Assembly (NCBI RefSeq): GCF_018688095.1
Contig: NZ_CP061311.1
Span: 1,138,190 to 1,202,189, forward strand
Direction: 5' to 3'
Source of the DNA: Polynucleobacter sp. AP-Titi-500A-B4
GTDB taxonomy: Bacteria; Pseudomonadota; Gammaproteobacteria; Burkholderiales; Burkholderiaceae
Length of the DNA stretch: 64,000 nucleotides
In this document: piece after piece, positions 53,352 through 62,108 of the stretch
Numbering within the stretch: the stretch's first letter is position 1
How the letters are laid out: each line of letters opens with the position of its first letter
Notes under the pieces: model-generated
The model's database searches: none
Seen by the model: only the letters and a program-made list of their open reading frames with translations
Told to the model about the DNA's origin: nothing
Made by a program: the position numbers and the translations under genes

Positions 53352-54701
53352 TCACTTAAAGTAGGCAGCCACCTTTTGAAAATCATCTCCATCAAGGCTT
53401 CCACCTAGTTGGCATAGCCTTAAGTAGGCAATGAGATAGTTGTATTTCGTTTGAGCTAAATCTCTACGAGTATTGAATAGACCTTTTTCAGCTAGCAATA
53501 CATCCACATTGATTTTATCCCCAGCCGAGACACTTTTCCGCATTGCTTTGACTAATTGCGTAGCAGATTCCTGTGCGCTACTGAGAGCCTGAACCTTCTG
53601 CTTTCCCGAAACCACTAAATCGTATTGTTTACGCAGTTCAGTGATCAATTTGTCTCTGGTTACTTCAAAATCTGCTTGAGCCTTTTCATAGTTTGAATAG
53701 GCTTGATTGGTTCGAGCGTTCACTTCACCACCGCTATAAAGCGGCATATTCAATTGCACGCCCACGTAGGTTTGATTAAAAGTTTGGTTAATACTGGTCA
53801 CAGTATTTGAGGTCTGAGTTGAAAATGCTCCTATCAAATTCACAACAGGATAATGTGCTCCATGATTTTTTCGATACTCCTGCTTGGCAATTTCAACATT
53901 ACTGGTTGCAGCTTTAAGCTCAGCATTGCTGGCTAAAGCCTTATCCTTCCAATCTTCAAAGCGCGTGGTTGGCAAGTTAATAAATTGGAAGTTGCCCGAT
54001 AACTTGCTAAGCTTTGATGCGCTCTCCATAGGCTCACCAAGCATGCTATCTAATTTTCGTTTTGCATTTTCGACAGCATCTTTTGCATCCACTAATTTGG
54101 CATCAGCCACTTGGTACGCTGCCTCAGCCTCTAACATATCGGTTACAGAAGCTTCACCATTCTTATTTAAACTTTTTGCAGCCTTATATTGTTCATAAAA
54201 TGCATCTCTCTCTGCAGTTTGAAATTGCAGTTGATCAAGCGAAAAGAGAACATCCGTATAGGCCTGCAACACGCGCAGCAGCAAATCTTGGGTATTAAAA
54301 ATAAATTTGGATTGACTGAGGTCAGCCTGAGCAATACCTTGCCGCCAGCGTGCAAAAGCATCCAAACTAAAAATTGGTTGAACAACTTGTACATACGAAT
54401 AATTACTGGGGTAATTCCAGTTATAGGCAATATTTGGACCGCCAGTGTATTGGGCTCCCCATTGCGTAGCGCGATTGGCATTTTGATTATAGCTAGCGGT
54501 GAGCTTTGGCAGGACTGCAGACCTTCCAATAGGATTATTTTCCATACCCGCCTCATAATCTTTTGAGGCTGAACGATAAACGGGATCATTTCTCAGAGCC
54601 AATTCATAAGCCTCAAAAAGGTTCAGGGCTTGTGCTGCATTGCTAGCTAAACTTGATATAGCCAGCAGAAATATTGACGAGAACGCGAAATGCTTTTTCA
54701 C
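53352..54701 (-). CDS. TolC-family outer-membrane channel of a type I secretion system
   Basis: This 449-residue protein has a signal peptide (MKKHFAFSSIFLLAISSLAS to QA) and two repeats of the TolC helical-barrel pattern: LNLFEAYELALRNDPVYRSA, then DLLLRVLQAYTDVLFSLDQL, and NVEIAKQEYRKNHGAHYPVVNLIG near 270-295. The periplasmic coiled-coil helices are rich in Ala, Gln and Lys. It is the last gene of a three-gene export operon, two bases after the HlyD gene. It would form the outer duct for the ABC/HlyD complex. Confidence 0.93.
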   Translation of the reverse strand: MKKHFAFSSIFLLAISSLASNAAQALNLFEAYELALRNDPVYRSASKDYEAGMENNPIGRSAVLPKLTASYNQNANRATQWGAQYTGGPNIAYNWNYPSNYSYVQVVQPIFSLDAFARWRQGIAQADLSQSKFIFNTQDLLLRVLQAYTDVLFSLDQLQFQTAERDAFYEQYKAAKSLNKNGEASVTDMLEAEAAYQVADAKLVDAKDAVENAKRKLDSMLGEPMESASKLSKLSGNFQFINLPTTRFEDWKDKALASNAELKAATSNVEIAKQEYRKNHGAHYPVVNLIGAFSTQTSNTVTSINQTFNQTYVGVQLNMPLYSGGEVNARTNQAYSNYEKAQADFEVTRDKLITELRKQYDLVVSGKQKVQALSSAQESATQLVKAMRKSVSAGDKINVDVLLAEKGLFNTRRDLAQTKYNYLIAYLRLCQLGGSLDGDDFQKVAAYFK

Positions 54702-54703
54702 GC

Positions 54704-55933
54704 CTAATCTTCCCTCATGGCCGTATAAGCCCTATCAAATATAGGCTTCATTAAGTAAGTCATCATTGATTGCTCACCAGTCTTGATAAATAACTCCACT
54801 GGCATACCAGGTCTTACCTTCAAATCGCCAAGCATTTTGGCGCCTCTATTAGTGGTAATAGCTTGTATCTTGTAATAAGGTGCGCCAGTTTTTTCATCGA
54901 CAATGCGATCAGCGCCAACAGAAATTAAGGTGCCAGGAATATGTGGGGTACGATTCATGTTGAATGCTGTAAACATCATTTCTACAGGCAGATCAACGCG
55001 TACCTTGTCAACCAAGTGGACTGGGAGCTGACCCTCAACCATCATCGATTCCTTACTAGGAATCACTTCCAGAAGCTTGGCTCCCGGACTAACAACTCCG
55101 CCTATAGTGAAAATGGATAAATTGACAACCTGTCCATCAACTGGAGACCTTAGCTCTGTATTTGCCAAATCATAGTCAGCAGGATTTAACCTTTCGGTTT
55201 GCTCTGCAATTTGCTTTTTGGTACGTGTTAAGTTGCCTTCGTCCTCCAATATGGAGCCCTTCAACTGCAGTTGCTGGCGCTCCATCTCGAGAACTTTATT
55301 CTTTGGTAGGTATCCGTCTATGGCTAGTTCACGCAATCCTGTTAATTGACGCTCAAGTAGCGCCGATTGTTGTTTTTTCTGCGCAATTGACTGAGCCAAA
55401 CCATTGGCCTGCGCCTCAAGCCCGCTAATAGATTCTCGAGTAGCATTTGCTTGTGCTTTGGCATTAATAGGATTTAAGCGAATTAGAACCTGACCAGCCT
55501 TAACGGTCTGACCCTCTTTGACGAGAATCTCATCCACAATGCCTGGGGAAGCTGGTTGAATTGCCTTACGGTTGCTGTCGGTAATGACCCAACCTGTTGT
55601 GGAGACCCCCTTCTCAATCGGGGCAATACAGGCCCACAAAATAGCGCCGCCAAATCCCCATATCACCACTTGCCACCCTAGCCAAGCATAATAATTTTCG
55701 TCACGCTCAGCAGTCCACCAATTGAGCCAGCGCTTTACAGACTCCGCTAGATCATCGATGATGATCTTGATCCAGCCAGCAACGGTGGCATACCACCGAC
55801 CAACAATAGGCCCACAACTCTCTCTCATGACTTGATCAAGTCTTGAGAATAATTTAGTAAAAAATCGATAGATCACTGTGCCAGAGAAAAAGATCCACAG
55901 CTTTTGAATGAGACGTGCGAGCAATCGAATCAT
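54704..55933 (-). CDS. HlyD-family membrane-fusion protein of the type I system
   Basis: This 409-residue adaptor has a cytoplasmic N-terminus, one transmembrane helix (about 87-107, LGWQVVIWGFGGAILWACIA), coiled-coil hairpin helices (about 165-255, ANATRESISGLEAQANGLAQ) and the C-terminal barrel with PVDGQVVNLSIFTIGGVVSPG. It starts with a four-base overlap with the ABC gene (ATGA). The N-terminal extension of about 85 residues before the helix is longer than in HlyD itself and is typical of adaptors of large-adhesin exporters (LapC/PrtE type). It connects the ABC transporter with TolC. Confidence 0.93.
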   Translation of the reverse strand: MIRLLARLIQKLWIFFSGTVIYRFFTKLFSRLDQVMRESCGPIVGRWYATVAGWIKIIIDDLAESVKRWLNWWTAERDENYYAWLGWQVVIWGFGGAILWACIAPIEKGVSTTGWVITDSNRKAIQPASPGIVDEILVKEGQTVKAGQVLIRLNPINAKAQANATRESISGLEAQANGLAQSIAQKKQQSALLERQLTGLRELAIDGYLPKNKVLEMERQQLQLKGSILEDEGNLTRTKKQIAEQTERLNPADYDLANTELRSPVDGQVVNLSIFTIGGVVSPGAKLLEVIPSKESMMVEGQLPVHLVDKVRVDLPVEMMFTAFNMNRTPHIPGTLISVGADRIVDEKTGAPYYKIQAITTNRGAKMLGDLKVRPGMPVELFIKTGEQSMMTYLMKPIFDRAYTAMRED

Positions 55934-57675
55934 GACTGCTCACCCGCTGGCTTCATGCCTGCAATCTGATTTTGAGGTGCTTGTGGTGGTGCTTGAAGAG
56001 CTGCCAATACTTCAGGGGTAGGTCCAAAGATTTTTAAAGCACCTTCTTGTAGCAATAGTAATTTGGTAGTGACCTTCAGCACTGGCACACGATGTGTAAT
56101 GAGAACAACAGTAGCCTTTCGTGCCTGTGCCTGCACTATTGCCTTAATAAGAGCGGCCTCACCTGCTTCATCTAGATTTGAATTAGGCTCATCTAAAACA
56201 ATAATATTGGGCTTGCCATATAAAGCTCTAGCCAAAGCCAGTCTTTGTTTCTGACCGCCTGATAAGCCAATTCCACCATCCCCGATTCTGGTGTCATAGC
56301 CCTCCGGAAACTGAAGCACCATTTCATGGACACCCGCAGATTTCGCTGCCTCAATGACATCCTCAGACTTGAATTCGGTAAAGCGCGCAATGTTTTCACT
56401 CACAGTACCAGGAAAGACTTCAATATCTTGTGGCATATATCCAATGGAGGGCCCAAGCTCATCTTTATTCCAGCGATAAACATCAGCTCCATCAATCCGT
56501 GCGCAATTGGGTGTGGATGGCCAAATACCAACCGCAACCCTAGCTAAGGTAGATTTCCCAGAAGCACTTGGACCTATCACCCCAAGAATATCGCCCGGCG
56601 CAATACTAAAAGTAATATCTTTGATGACAGCCTTTTGCACGCCTGGTGGTGCGGCAAAAACATGCTCCATCGATAAGTAGCCCTCGGGCTTAGGCAAACT
56701 CATCCCAGGAATTCTGGGAGGGTTATCGCTCAATAATTTTTTTAGGCGATCATAAGCACTCGTTACCCCACGCCACTGTCTCCATACGCCAATCACCATT
56801 TCAACTGGGCTTAATGCCTTGCCAAGCAAAATGGTTGCTGCAATCATCATTCCTGGTGACAAGCTATTTTCCAAAACCAGAAATGCCGCGAACCCCAATG
56901 CTAATGACTGCATCAGGGTTCTAAAGAACTTTGTGACGGCACCCATAGAGGCGGCGCGCTGACTTGCAATGGCCTGCATTTCTAAAAACTGGCTATGGAG
57001 CTTGTACCAACGCTTCTGCACATTGGGCAACATGCCCATAGACTCAAGCACTTCAGATTGACGTAAATTATTGCCAGCAATATTGGAAGACATAACAGCC
57101 AGGGTGCTGGCCTCAGATAAAGGCTCGTGTGTCAGCATTTCATTAAGCACTGCAACCACAATCAATATCAATACACAAACTGTTGAAAAGACCCCTAACC
57201 AAAAGTTAAAGAGAAAAATCACAATCAAGTAAAACGGAAACCAAGGAGCATCGAAAAATGCATAAAGCGATGGTCCAGTGACAAACTGGCGAATTGTTGT
57301 TAGATCGTTTAATGCCTGCCCTGCATTACCGCCTCTAACCTTTAGATTCTGCTCGAATGCTGCAACATAAGTTCTGTTATTTAATTCTGCATCAATTTTT
57401 TTACCAATTTCAATCACGGTATGACTGCGGATAGCATCTAAAGCTGCATAGATAACATATAGCAAGAGCATGATGAGAGATAGCATCAGCAATGTGAATT
57501 CATTGCGACTCGTCAAGACACGATCATAGACCTCGAGCATGTAAATTGAAGGGACCAATAAAAGCAAGTTCATACAGGCTGTAAAAAATCCAACCGAACG
57601 GAAAATCTTCTTGTAGCTATACAAGACAGAGAGGATTTCGTTGTCCGCTGAAGGAGGCTTAAGATACTTTTTCAT
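55930..57675 (-). CDS. Type I secretion ABC transporter (PrtD/LapB-like permease-ATPase)
   Basis: This 581-residue half-transporter has the membrane domain (six helices, about 28-300) and an ATP-binding domain. Walker A is GPSASGKSTLAR at 368-379, the signature is LSGGQKQRLALAR, Walker B is IIVLDEPNSNLDEAG and the H-loop is VVLITHR. There is no C39 peptidase or CLD domain, so it belongs with PrtD-type exporters of RTX proteins. I start at the ATG complementary to 57673-57675 (MKKYLKPPS); an in-frame TTG at 57714 would add 13 residues. It heads the secretion operon, and a TTAGTAG palindrome lies about 160-180 bases upstream of the start. Confidence 0.93.
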   Translation of the reverse strand: MKKYLKPPSADNEILSVLYSYKKIFRSVGFFTACMNLLLLVPSIYMLEVYDRVLTSRNEFTLLMLSLIMLLLYVIYAALDAIRSHTVIEIGKKIDAELNNRTYVAAFEQNLKVRGGNAGQALNDLTTIRQFVTGPSLYAFFDAPWFPFYLIVIFLFNFWLGVFSTVCVLILIVVAVLNEMLTHEPLSEASTLAVMSSNIAGNNLRQSEVLESMGMLPNVQKRWYKLHSQFLEMQAIASQRAASMGAVTKFFRTLMQSLALGFAAFLVLENSLSPGMMIAATILLGKALSPVEMVIGVWRQWRGVTSAYDRLKKLLSDNPPRIPGMSLPKPEGYLSMEHVFAAPPGVQKAVIKDITFSIAPGDILGVIGPSASGKSTLARVAVGIWPSTPNCARIDGADVYRWNKDELGPSIGYMPQDIEVFPGTVSENIARFTEFKSEDVIEAAKSAGVHEMVLQFPEGYDTRIGDGGIGLSGGQKQRLALARALYGKPNIIVLDEPNSNLDEAGEAALIKAIVQAQARKATVVLITHRVPVLKVTTKLLLLQEGALKIFGPTPEVLAALQAPPQAPQNQIAGMKPAGEQS

Positions 57676-57832
57676 TGGACGACTTAAGGCCAGCAAAGCA
57701 AAGATGCTCAGCAATACTCATGAAATGAGCCTGATTAATTGACATGCCTAGAGAATAGACACTTCAGGCCAATTAGTTGATAGTGTTGTTCTACCGTTTT
57801 CCTAGTAGAGGCAATAGAAATTCGAACTAATA

Positions 57833-57856
57833 AAATTAGTAGTTTTCTACTAATTT
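57833..57856. promoter_or_regulatory. Perfect inverted repeat with TTAGTAG-N4-CTACTAA core, second copy
   Basis: AAATTAGTAG (57833-57842) and CTACTAATTT (57847-57856) are exact inverted arms around TTTT, so the core TTAGTAG-N4-CTACTAA is the same as at 52505-52522. It lies between the type I secretion operon start and the end of the TPR gene and overlaps the TPR stop codon by two bases. It could be an operator for the secretion operon or, less likely, the TPR terminator, because its arms are nearly pure A/T. A half-site TAGTAG occurs at 57803-57808. Confidence 0.55.
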
Positions 57857-58865
57857 AGTGTGTTGAAGCCTTGCGTTTTGACTTTTGCATTGCGATCAAC
57901 TGCTCTCTTCCTCGAATCGCATCTTCATACTGTGGCCTAAGCAGAATGGCTTTGTCATAACTTTCCAGAGCCAACTTCAGTTGACCTAGATCTACCAGTA
58001 CCACTGCCTTGTTATTAAAAGCCTCAGCGTAATCCGCCTTGACTTTGATAGCCTGCTCAAATGAGATCAACGCATCTTGAGGCTTATTAAGTGCCCGCAA
58101 AACTACTCCTTGATTATTAAATGCAGCAGCATTTTGAGGGTTGAGTGTAAGCGCCTCCTGATAGTGCTTGATAGCTGACTCCATTTGATTGCTAGAGGCA
58201 TATGCATTTGCTAAATGAAAATGTGCCTCTGCATAATTTGGCCTAAGCCGTATTGCCTTTACAAAATTTTCAATAGCTGCTTGAGTCTGTCTCAAGCTGG
58301 CTAATAAGATTCCGCGATTATTTAATGCATCAGCATAATTTGGCTCAAGAGTAATGGCCTGGTTATAGCTCTCTAAGGCAAGCTGGTATTGCTTCGAGCT
58401 GGAGTACACATTAGCCAAATTGTTGTACGGAACTGGATTTTTTGGGTGTATTTGAATTGCGTTTTTAAATAATTCACCAGCCTTAGGAAAGTCTCCCATC
58501 TGCGCCGCAATCAGACCCATAGAATGCAAAGCATCAAAATGATTTGGGACAAGCGTAATGAGCTCTTGATACTTAGCCCAAGCCTCTTTGAGCTTGCCCT
58601 CCATATGCAGTTGGATTGCCTTAGCAAAGAGATCTGCCTCGGTTGACTTATCTTTTCCAGAAACTTTCTTGATGGAACCTGTCTGAGCAGCTTTAGGGGC
58701 GGATTTTTTTTTGGCTGATTTAGGCTTAGATTTCCCTGATGCAGGGACGTCCGTTTCTTTGCTTACTTTCCTTGCGGCAGTCTTTACTGCTGTCTTTGTG
58801 GCGACCTTCTTAGGGGGGACTTTCTCGACTTTGGAGGAATCAGAGGCAATTATTTTTTTAGGCAT
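57855..58865 (-). CDS. TPR-repeat protein with Lys/Ser/Ala-rich N-terminus
   Basis: This 336-residue protein starts with about 75 residues of low-complexity Lys/Ala/Ser/Thr (KVATKTAVKTAARKVSKETD, KSAKKKSAPKAAQTG) that resemble a histone-H1-like tail. About seven tetratricopeptide repeats follow (about 80-330: HFDALHSMGLIAAQMGDFPK, NPVPYNNLANVYSSSKQYQL). TPR domains are scaffolds. It has no signal peptide and no enzymatic domain. The gene lies between the exporter operon and the cyclase/phosphodiesterase pair. Its role might be assembly or localisation of the secretion complex; that is inference from position. Confidence 0.85.
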   Translation of the reverse strand: MPKKIIASDSSKVEKVPPKKVATKTAVKTAARKVSKETDVPASGKSKPKSAKKKSAPKAAQTGSIKKVSGKDKSTEADLFAKAIQLHMEGKLKEAWAKYQELITLVPNHFDALHSMGLIAAQMGDFPKAGELFKNAIQIHPKNPVPYNNLANVYSSSKQYQLALESYNQAITLEPNYADALNNRGILLASLRQTQAAIENFVKAIRLRPNYAEAHFHLANAYASSNQMESAIKHYQEALTLNPQNAAAFNNQGVVLRALNKPQDALISFEQAIKVKADYAEAFNNKAVVLVDLGQLKLALESYDKAILLRPQYEDAIRGREQLIAMQKSKRKASTH

Positions 58866-59002
58866 ATCAGCTCACTGCTAACGTATAAAAAGGTATGGGT
58901 GTAAATATGAATTCAATATAGCATTCCCTATTTGTTGCGCAAGGGCTATTTCAACCAGATTTTCTTGCTATTCCTTTTTACATTCAGCGCTATCATTCTC
59001 AA

Positions 59003-61267
59003 ATGAACAGTCCGAAAATGCAATTTATTCAAGGTCTTAAAAGAAAGCTGCCAAGAGTTGCATTAGGATTTTTATTTGCAATCCTTTTTGCCTCTCAGGC
59101 TGGTGGCTGGATCCCCCTGCCCCTCATTGATCGCCTTGACGGAATGATTTATGACGTTCGTCTCCGCCTTACCGCTCCTGGAGGCGTCGATCCCAGAGTC
59201 GTCATTATTGATATCGATGAAAAAAGCTTGCGAGAACGGGAGCTAGGCGGAGAAGGCCGCTGGCCGTGGCCTAGAGACCGCTTGGCTTTATTGCTAGATC
59301 GTCTTTTTGATGACTATAACGTCTCACTGACGGCCTTTGATGTCATCTTTTCAGAGCGCGATGAATCCTCAGGAATGCGCGTACTAGAGAAGATGGTTAA
59401 TAGCGACTTCAAAGGCGATCAGAAATTGAAGTCCCAATATGAGCGCATTAAACCTAGTTTAGATTTTGATGCGAAGTTTGCTCAGAGCATGAAAGATCGG
59501 CCCGTTGTCTTGGGCTTCACTTTTTTAAATCCCGGCGACACTAGCCATAAAGGCTCTCTCTCAGAGCCTGTGATGACCAGTGAACAATTACCTATAACTT
59601 TAGTTAGCCCAATGATTCGGGAAGGCTTCACTGGGAATTTAAATAGTCTTCAAAAGCTTGCTTCGGATGGAGGCCACATTAACCCAATCATTGATAGCGA
59701 CGGCATTATTAGACGCATTCCCATGTTGGTTGAATACCGTGATCACTTTTACCAATCCTTAAGCCTAGCAAGCGCAAGAACCCTCTTAGGTAGCATGCCC
59801 ATAAAAGAGATTTTTGCTAATGGAGCAGATAAAAACACCTTGGGCGGTTTAGAGTTCTTGGACGTTGGTGGCGCACTGCTTCCCATTGATGTGGAGTTAA
59901 CGAGCTTCATCCCCTATCGTGGTCCCTACAAAAGTTTTGAATATATTTCAGCTTCTGATGTATTGAATAAATCTGTTCCGAAAGAAAAATTAGAAGGAAA
60001 AATTATTCTGGTGGGTACTACTGCGCCCGGTCTTCTTGACCTAAGAGCAACTCCAGTAGGTAATGCTTATCCAGGAGTTGAGATACACGCCAATCTCATT
60101 ACCGGAATATTGGATGGAACGATTAAGCAAGCCCCCTTATGGACGTATGCCGCCAACCTCATTCTCATTCTCATTTCAGGGTTGTTAATGGCGCTCATCC
60201 TGCCTGCCTTAAGCCCAATGTGGGGAACTCTGCTTTCCTTTAGCGCTCTTGGCGCAGTCACATGGCTCAATCTCTATGTGTACCAAGCCGGGATTGTGAT
60301 GCCCTTAGCAGCACTACTCAGTAGCTTACTGTTGATTTATTTAATCAATATCGCTTATGGCTATTTCATTGAATCCCGTAGCAAGCGTCTTATCACCGGC
60401 TTATTTGGACAGTATGTACCTCCTGAGTTAGTAGATGAAATGGCTCAGAATCCAGCTAACTTTAGTATGGAAGGCGAAAGTCGCGAGCTCACAATTTTGT
60501 TTAGCGACGTCAGGGGATTTACCACCATCTCCGAAAGTCTGGATGCCAAAACACTTTCTGAATTTATTAATGCCTTCCTCACACCTTTCACAAAAGTGAT
60601 CTATAAAAATCGGGGCACAATTGATAAGTACATGGGTGATTGCATCATGGCATTTTGGGGTGCACCAATCTCAGATGCTGATCATGCACGCCAAGGCGTT
60701 ATCTCTGCATTTGAAATGCTCAAAGCAATGGAAGAACTCAATATTGAATTTGTGAAAAGAAATTGGCCGCCTATTAAGGTTGGCATTGGCCTAAATTCAG
60801 GTAAGGTTAGCGTTGGTAATATGGGTTCTGAGATCCGTCTTGCTTATACAGTCATGGGTGATGCCGTGAACCTAGCCTCTCGCCTAGAAGGCATTACCAA
60901 AGAATATGGGGTTGCCATCATCATTGGTGAAGAAACCCAAAAACACCTTCCAGATCTCATTGTTCGCGAACTAGACAAGGTTAAAGTCAAGGGCAAAGAT
61001 ATTGCCGTAACTATTTATGAACCATTAGGCTTTCAAGGTAAAGTTTCTGAGGCAAATTTAACCGCCCTAACCCTCTTTAATAACGCTTTAGCAAGCTATA
61101 GAGCCCAACAGTGGGATGAGGCAGAAAGTCAGTTTGAGATTTTATTGGCAGATCATGCAGCTACAGGTGAGGTACTTTATATGCTGTATTTAGATCGCAT
61201 TGATCATTTACGCGATAACCCTCCCGGATACGGTTGGGATGGCAGCTTCACCTTTACCAAGAAGTAA
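59003..61267 (+). CDS. CHASE2-domain class III adenylate cyclase
   Basis: This 754-residue protein has an N-terminal membrane segment (about 18-32), a large periplasmic CHASE2 sensor domain (about 38-370: RLDGMIYDVRLRLTAPGG, VVIIDIDEKSLRERELG, FDVIFSERDESS) and three helices (about 375-455). The cytoplasmic cyclase domain (about 485-680) has metal ligands Asp502 (FSDVRGFTTIS) and Asp546 (DKYMGDCIMAFWG), with Lys542 in the adenine-type position and NSGKVSVGNMGS and MGDAVNLASRLEG following. It should make cAMP in response to an unknown periplasmic signal. The phosphodiesterase gene follows 12 bases downstream. Confidence 0.93.
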   Translation: MNSPKMQFIQGLKRKLPRVALGFLFAILFASQAGGWIPLPLIDRLDGMIYDVRLRLTAPGGVDPRVVIIDIDEKSLRERELGGEGRWPWPRDRLALLLDRLFDDYNVSLTAFDVIFSERDESSGMRVLEKMVNSDFKGDQKLKSQYERIKPSLDFDAKFAQSMKDRPVVLGFTFLNPGDTSHKGSLSEPVMTSEQLPITLVSPMIREGFTGNLNSLQKLASDGGHINPIIDSDGIIRRIPMLVEYRDHFYQSLSLASARTLLGSMPIKEIFANGADKNTLGGLEFLDVGGALLPIDVELTSFIPYRGPYKSFEYISASDVLNKSVPKEKLEGKIILVGTTAPGLLDLRATPVGNAYPGVEIHANLITGILDGTIKQAPLWTYAANLILILISGLLMALILPALSPMWGTLLSFSALGAVTWLNLYVYQAGIVMPLAALLSSLLLIYLINIAYGYFIESRSKRLITGLFGQYVPPELVDEMAQNPANFSMEGESRELTILFSDVRGFTTISESLDAKTLSEFINAFLTPFTKVIYKNRGTIDKYMGDCIMAFWGAPISDADHARQGVISAFEMLKAMEELNIEFVKRNWPPIKVGIGLNSGKVSVGNMGSEIRLAYTVMGDAVNLASRLEGITKEYGVAIIIGEETQKHLPDLIVRELDKVKVKGKDIAVTIYEPLGFQGKVSEANLTALTLFNNALASYRAQQWDEAESQFEILLADHAATGEVLYMLYLDRIDHLRDNPPGYGWDGSFTFTKK

Positions 61268-61279
61268 TTAAAATAAAGC

Positions 61280-62083
61280 ATGACTAGCAAATTACATATT
61301 CTAGGGTGTAGTGGTGGCATTGGCGCAGAGCTGCGTACTACCTCCTTCCTGCTAGACCAAGACATCCTAATTGATGCAGGTACTGGTGTCAGCGATCTAT
61401 CGCTCGACCAGCTAAGAGCGATTGACTCCGTCTTTTTAACCCACAGTCACTTAGATCATATCTGCAGCATTCCTTTTATTCTAGATGCGGTAGGCGCTAG
61501 TCGCAGCAAGCCTTTAACGGTTTATGGAATTCCGGAAACGATAGAAGCGCTAAAGCAGCACATTTTTAACAACATCATTTGGCCAGACTTCACAAAGATT
61601 CCTAGTGAGGCTAAGCCCTTTTTGAAGTTTCATCCAATCCAAATTGGCGAGACAGTGGCAATTGCCTCTACAGAAAATCTAAACCGAACGATTCGCTCGC
61701 TACCGGTTAGTCACAGCATTCCTGCAATTGGTTACGCCATTCATTCGGGCGATGCATCGCTCATCTTCAGCGGTGACACTGGTCCTAGCAGCGCATTTTG
61801 GGATGCAGTTAACTCAATCAAAAATCTCAAACATCTTTTGATTGAGACTTCGTTTACGGATTCTGAAGAAACCCTAGCAGGGCTTTCTGGGCATTTGTGC
61901 CCTAGTCTATTGGCAAGTGAGCTTAAGAATCTACAAAGTCCTCATACTCAAATTTGGGTGTCTCACCTAAAGCCGGATGGCGGTAAATCGATTGTTGAAG
62001 AGATTGCCCAGTCCACAACTATTGATGTATCGATCAAGAAGCGCATTTCTGAATTAGCCAGAAACCAGATTATTACTTTTTAA
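61280..62083 (+). CDS. Class II 3',5'-cyclic-nucleotide phosphodiesterase (MBL fold)
   Basis: This 267-residue metallo-beta-lactamase-fold enzyme has the zinc motif T-H-S-H-L-D-H (His55, His57, Asp59, His60) after the N-terminal LHILGCSGGIGAELRTT. It also has the class II motifs VYGIPETIEALKQHIFNNI, VSHSIPAIGYAI, SGDTGPSSAFW, LIETSF and GHLCPSLLASEL. These are those of class II cAMP phosphodiesterases such as Vibrio CpdP. It is translated in operon with the CHASE2 cyclase, so synthesis and breakdown of cAMP are set together. Convergent with the RTX gene, 25 bases apart. Confidence 0.9.
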   Translation: MTSKLHILGCSGGIGAELRTTSFLLDQDILIDAGTGVSDLSLDQLRAIDSVFLTHSHLDHICSIPFILDAVGASRSKPLTVYGIPETIEALKQHIFNNIIWPDFTKIPSEAKPFLKFHPIQIGETVAIASTENLNRTIRSLPVSHSIPAIGYAIHSGDASLIFSGDTGPSSAFWDAVNSIKNLKHLLIETSFTDSEETLAGLSGHLCPSLLASELKNLQSPHTQIWVSHLKPDGGKSIVEEIAQSTTIDVSIKKRISELARNQIITF

Positions 62084-62108
62084 TAACCTGCTTTCCAGCT
62101 TCATTCAA

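Noticed and set aside
57833..57856. Reading the palindrome only as a terminator of the TPR gene
   Set aside because: Its arms are nearly all A/T and its core exactly equals the palindrome at 52505-52522, where no gene ends, so a protein-binding site is the better explanation; a dual role remains possible.
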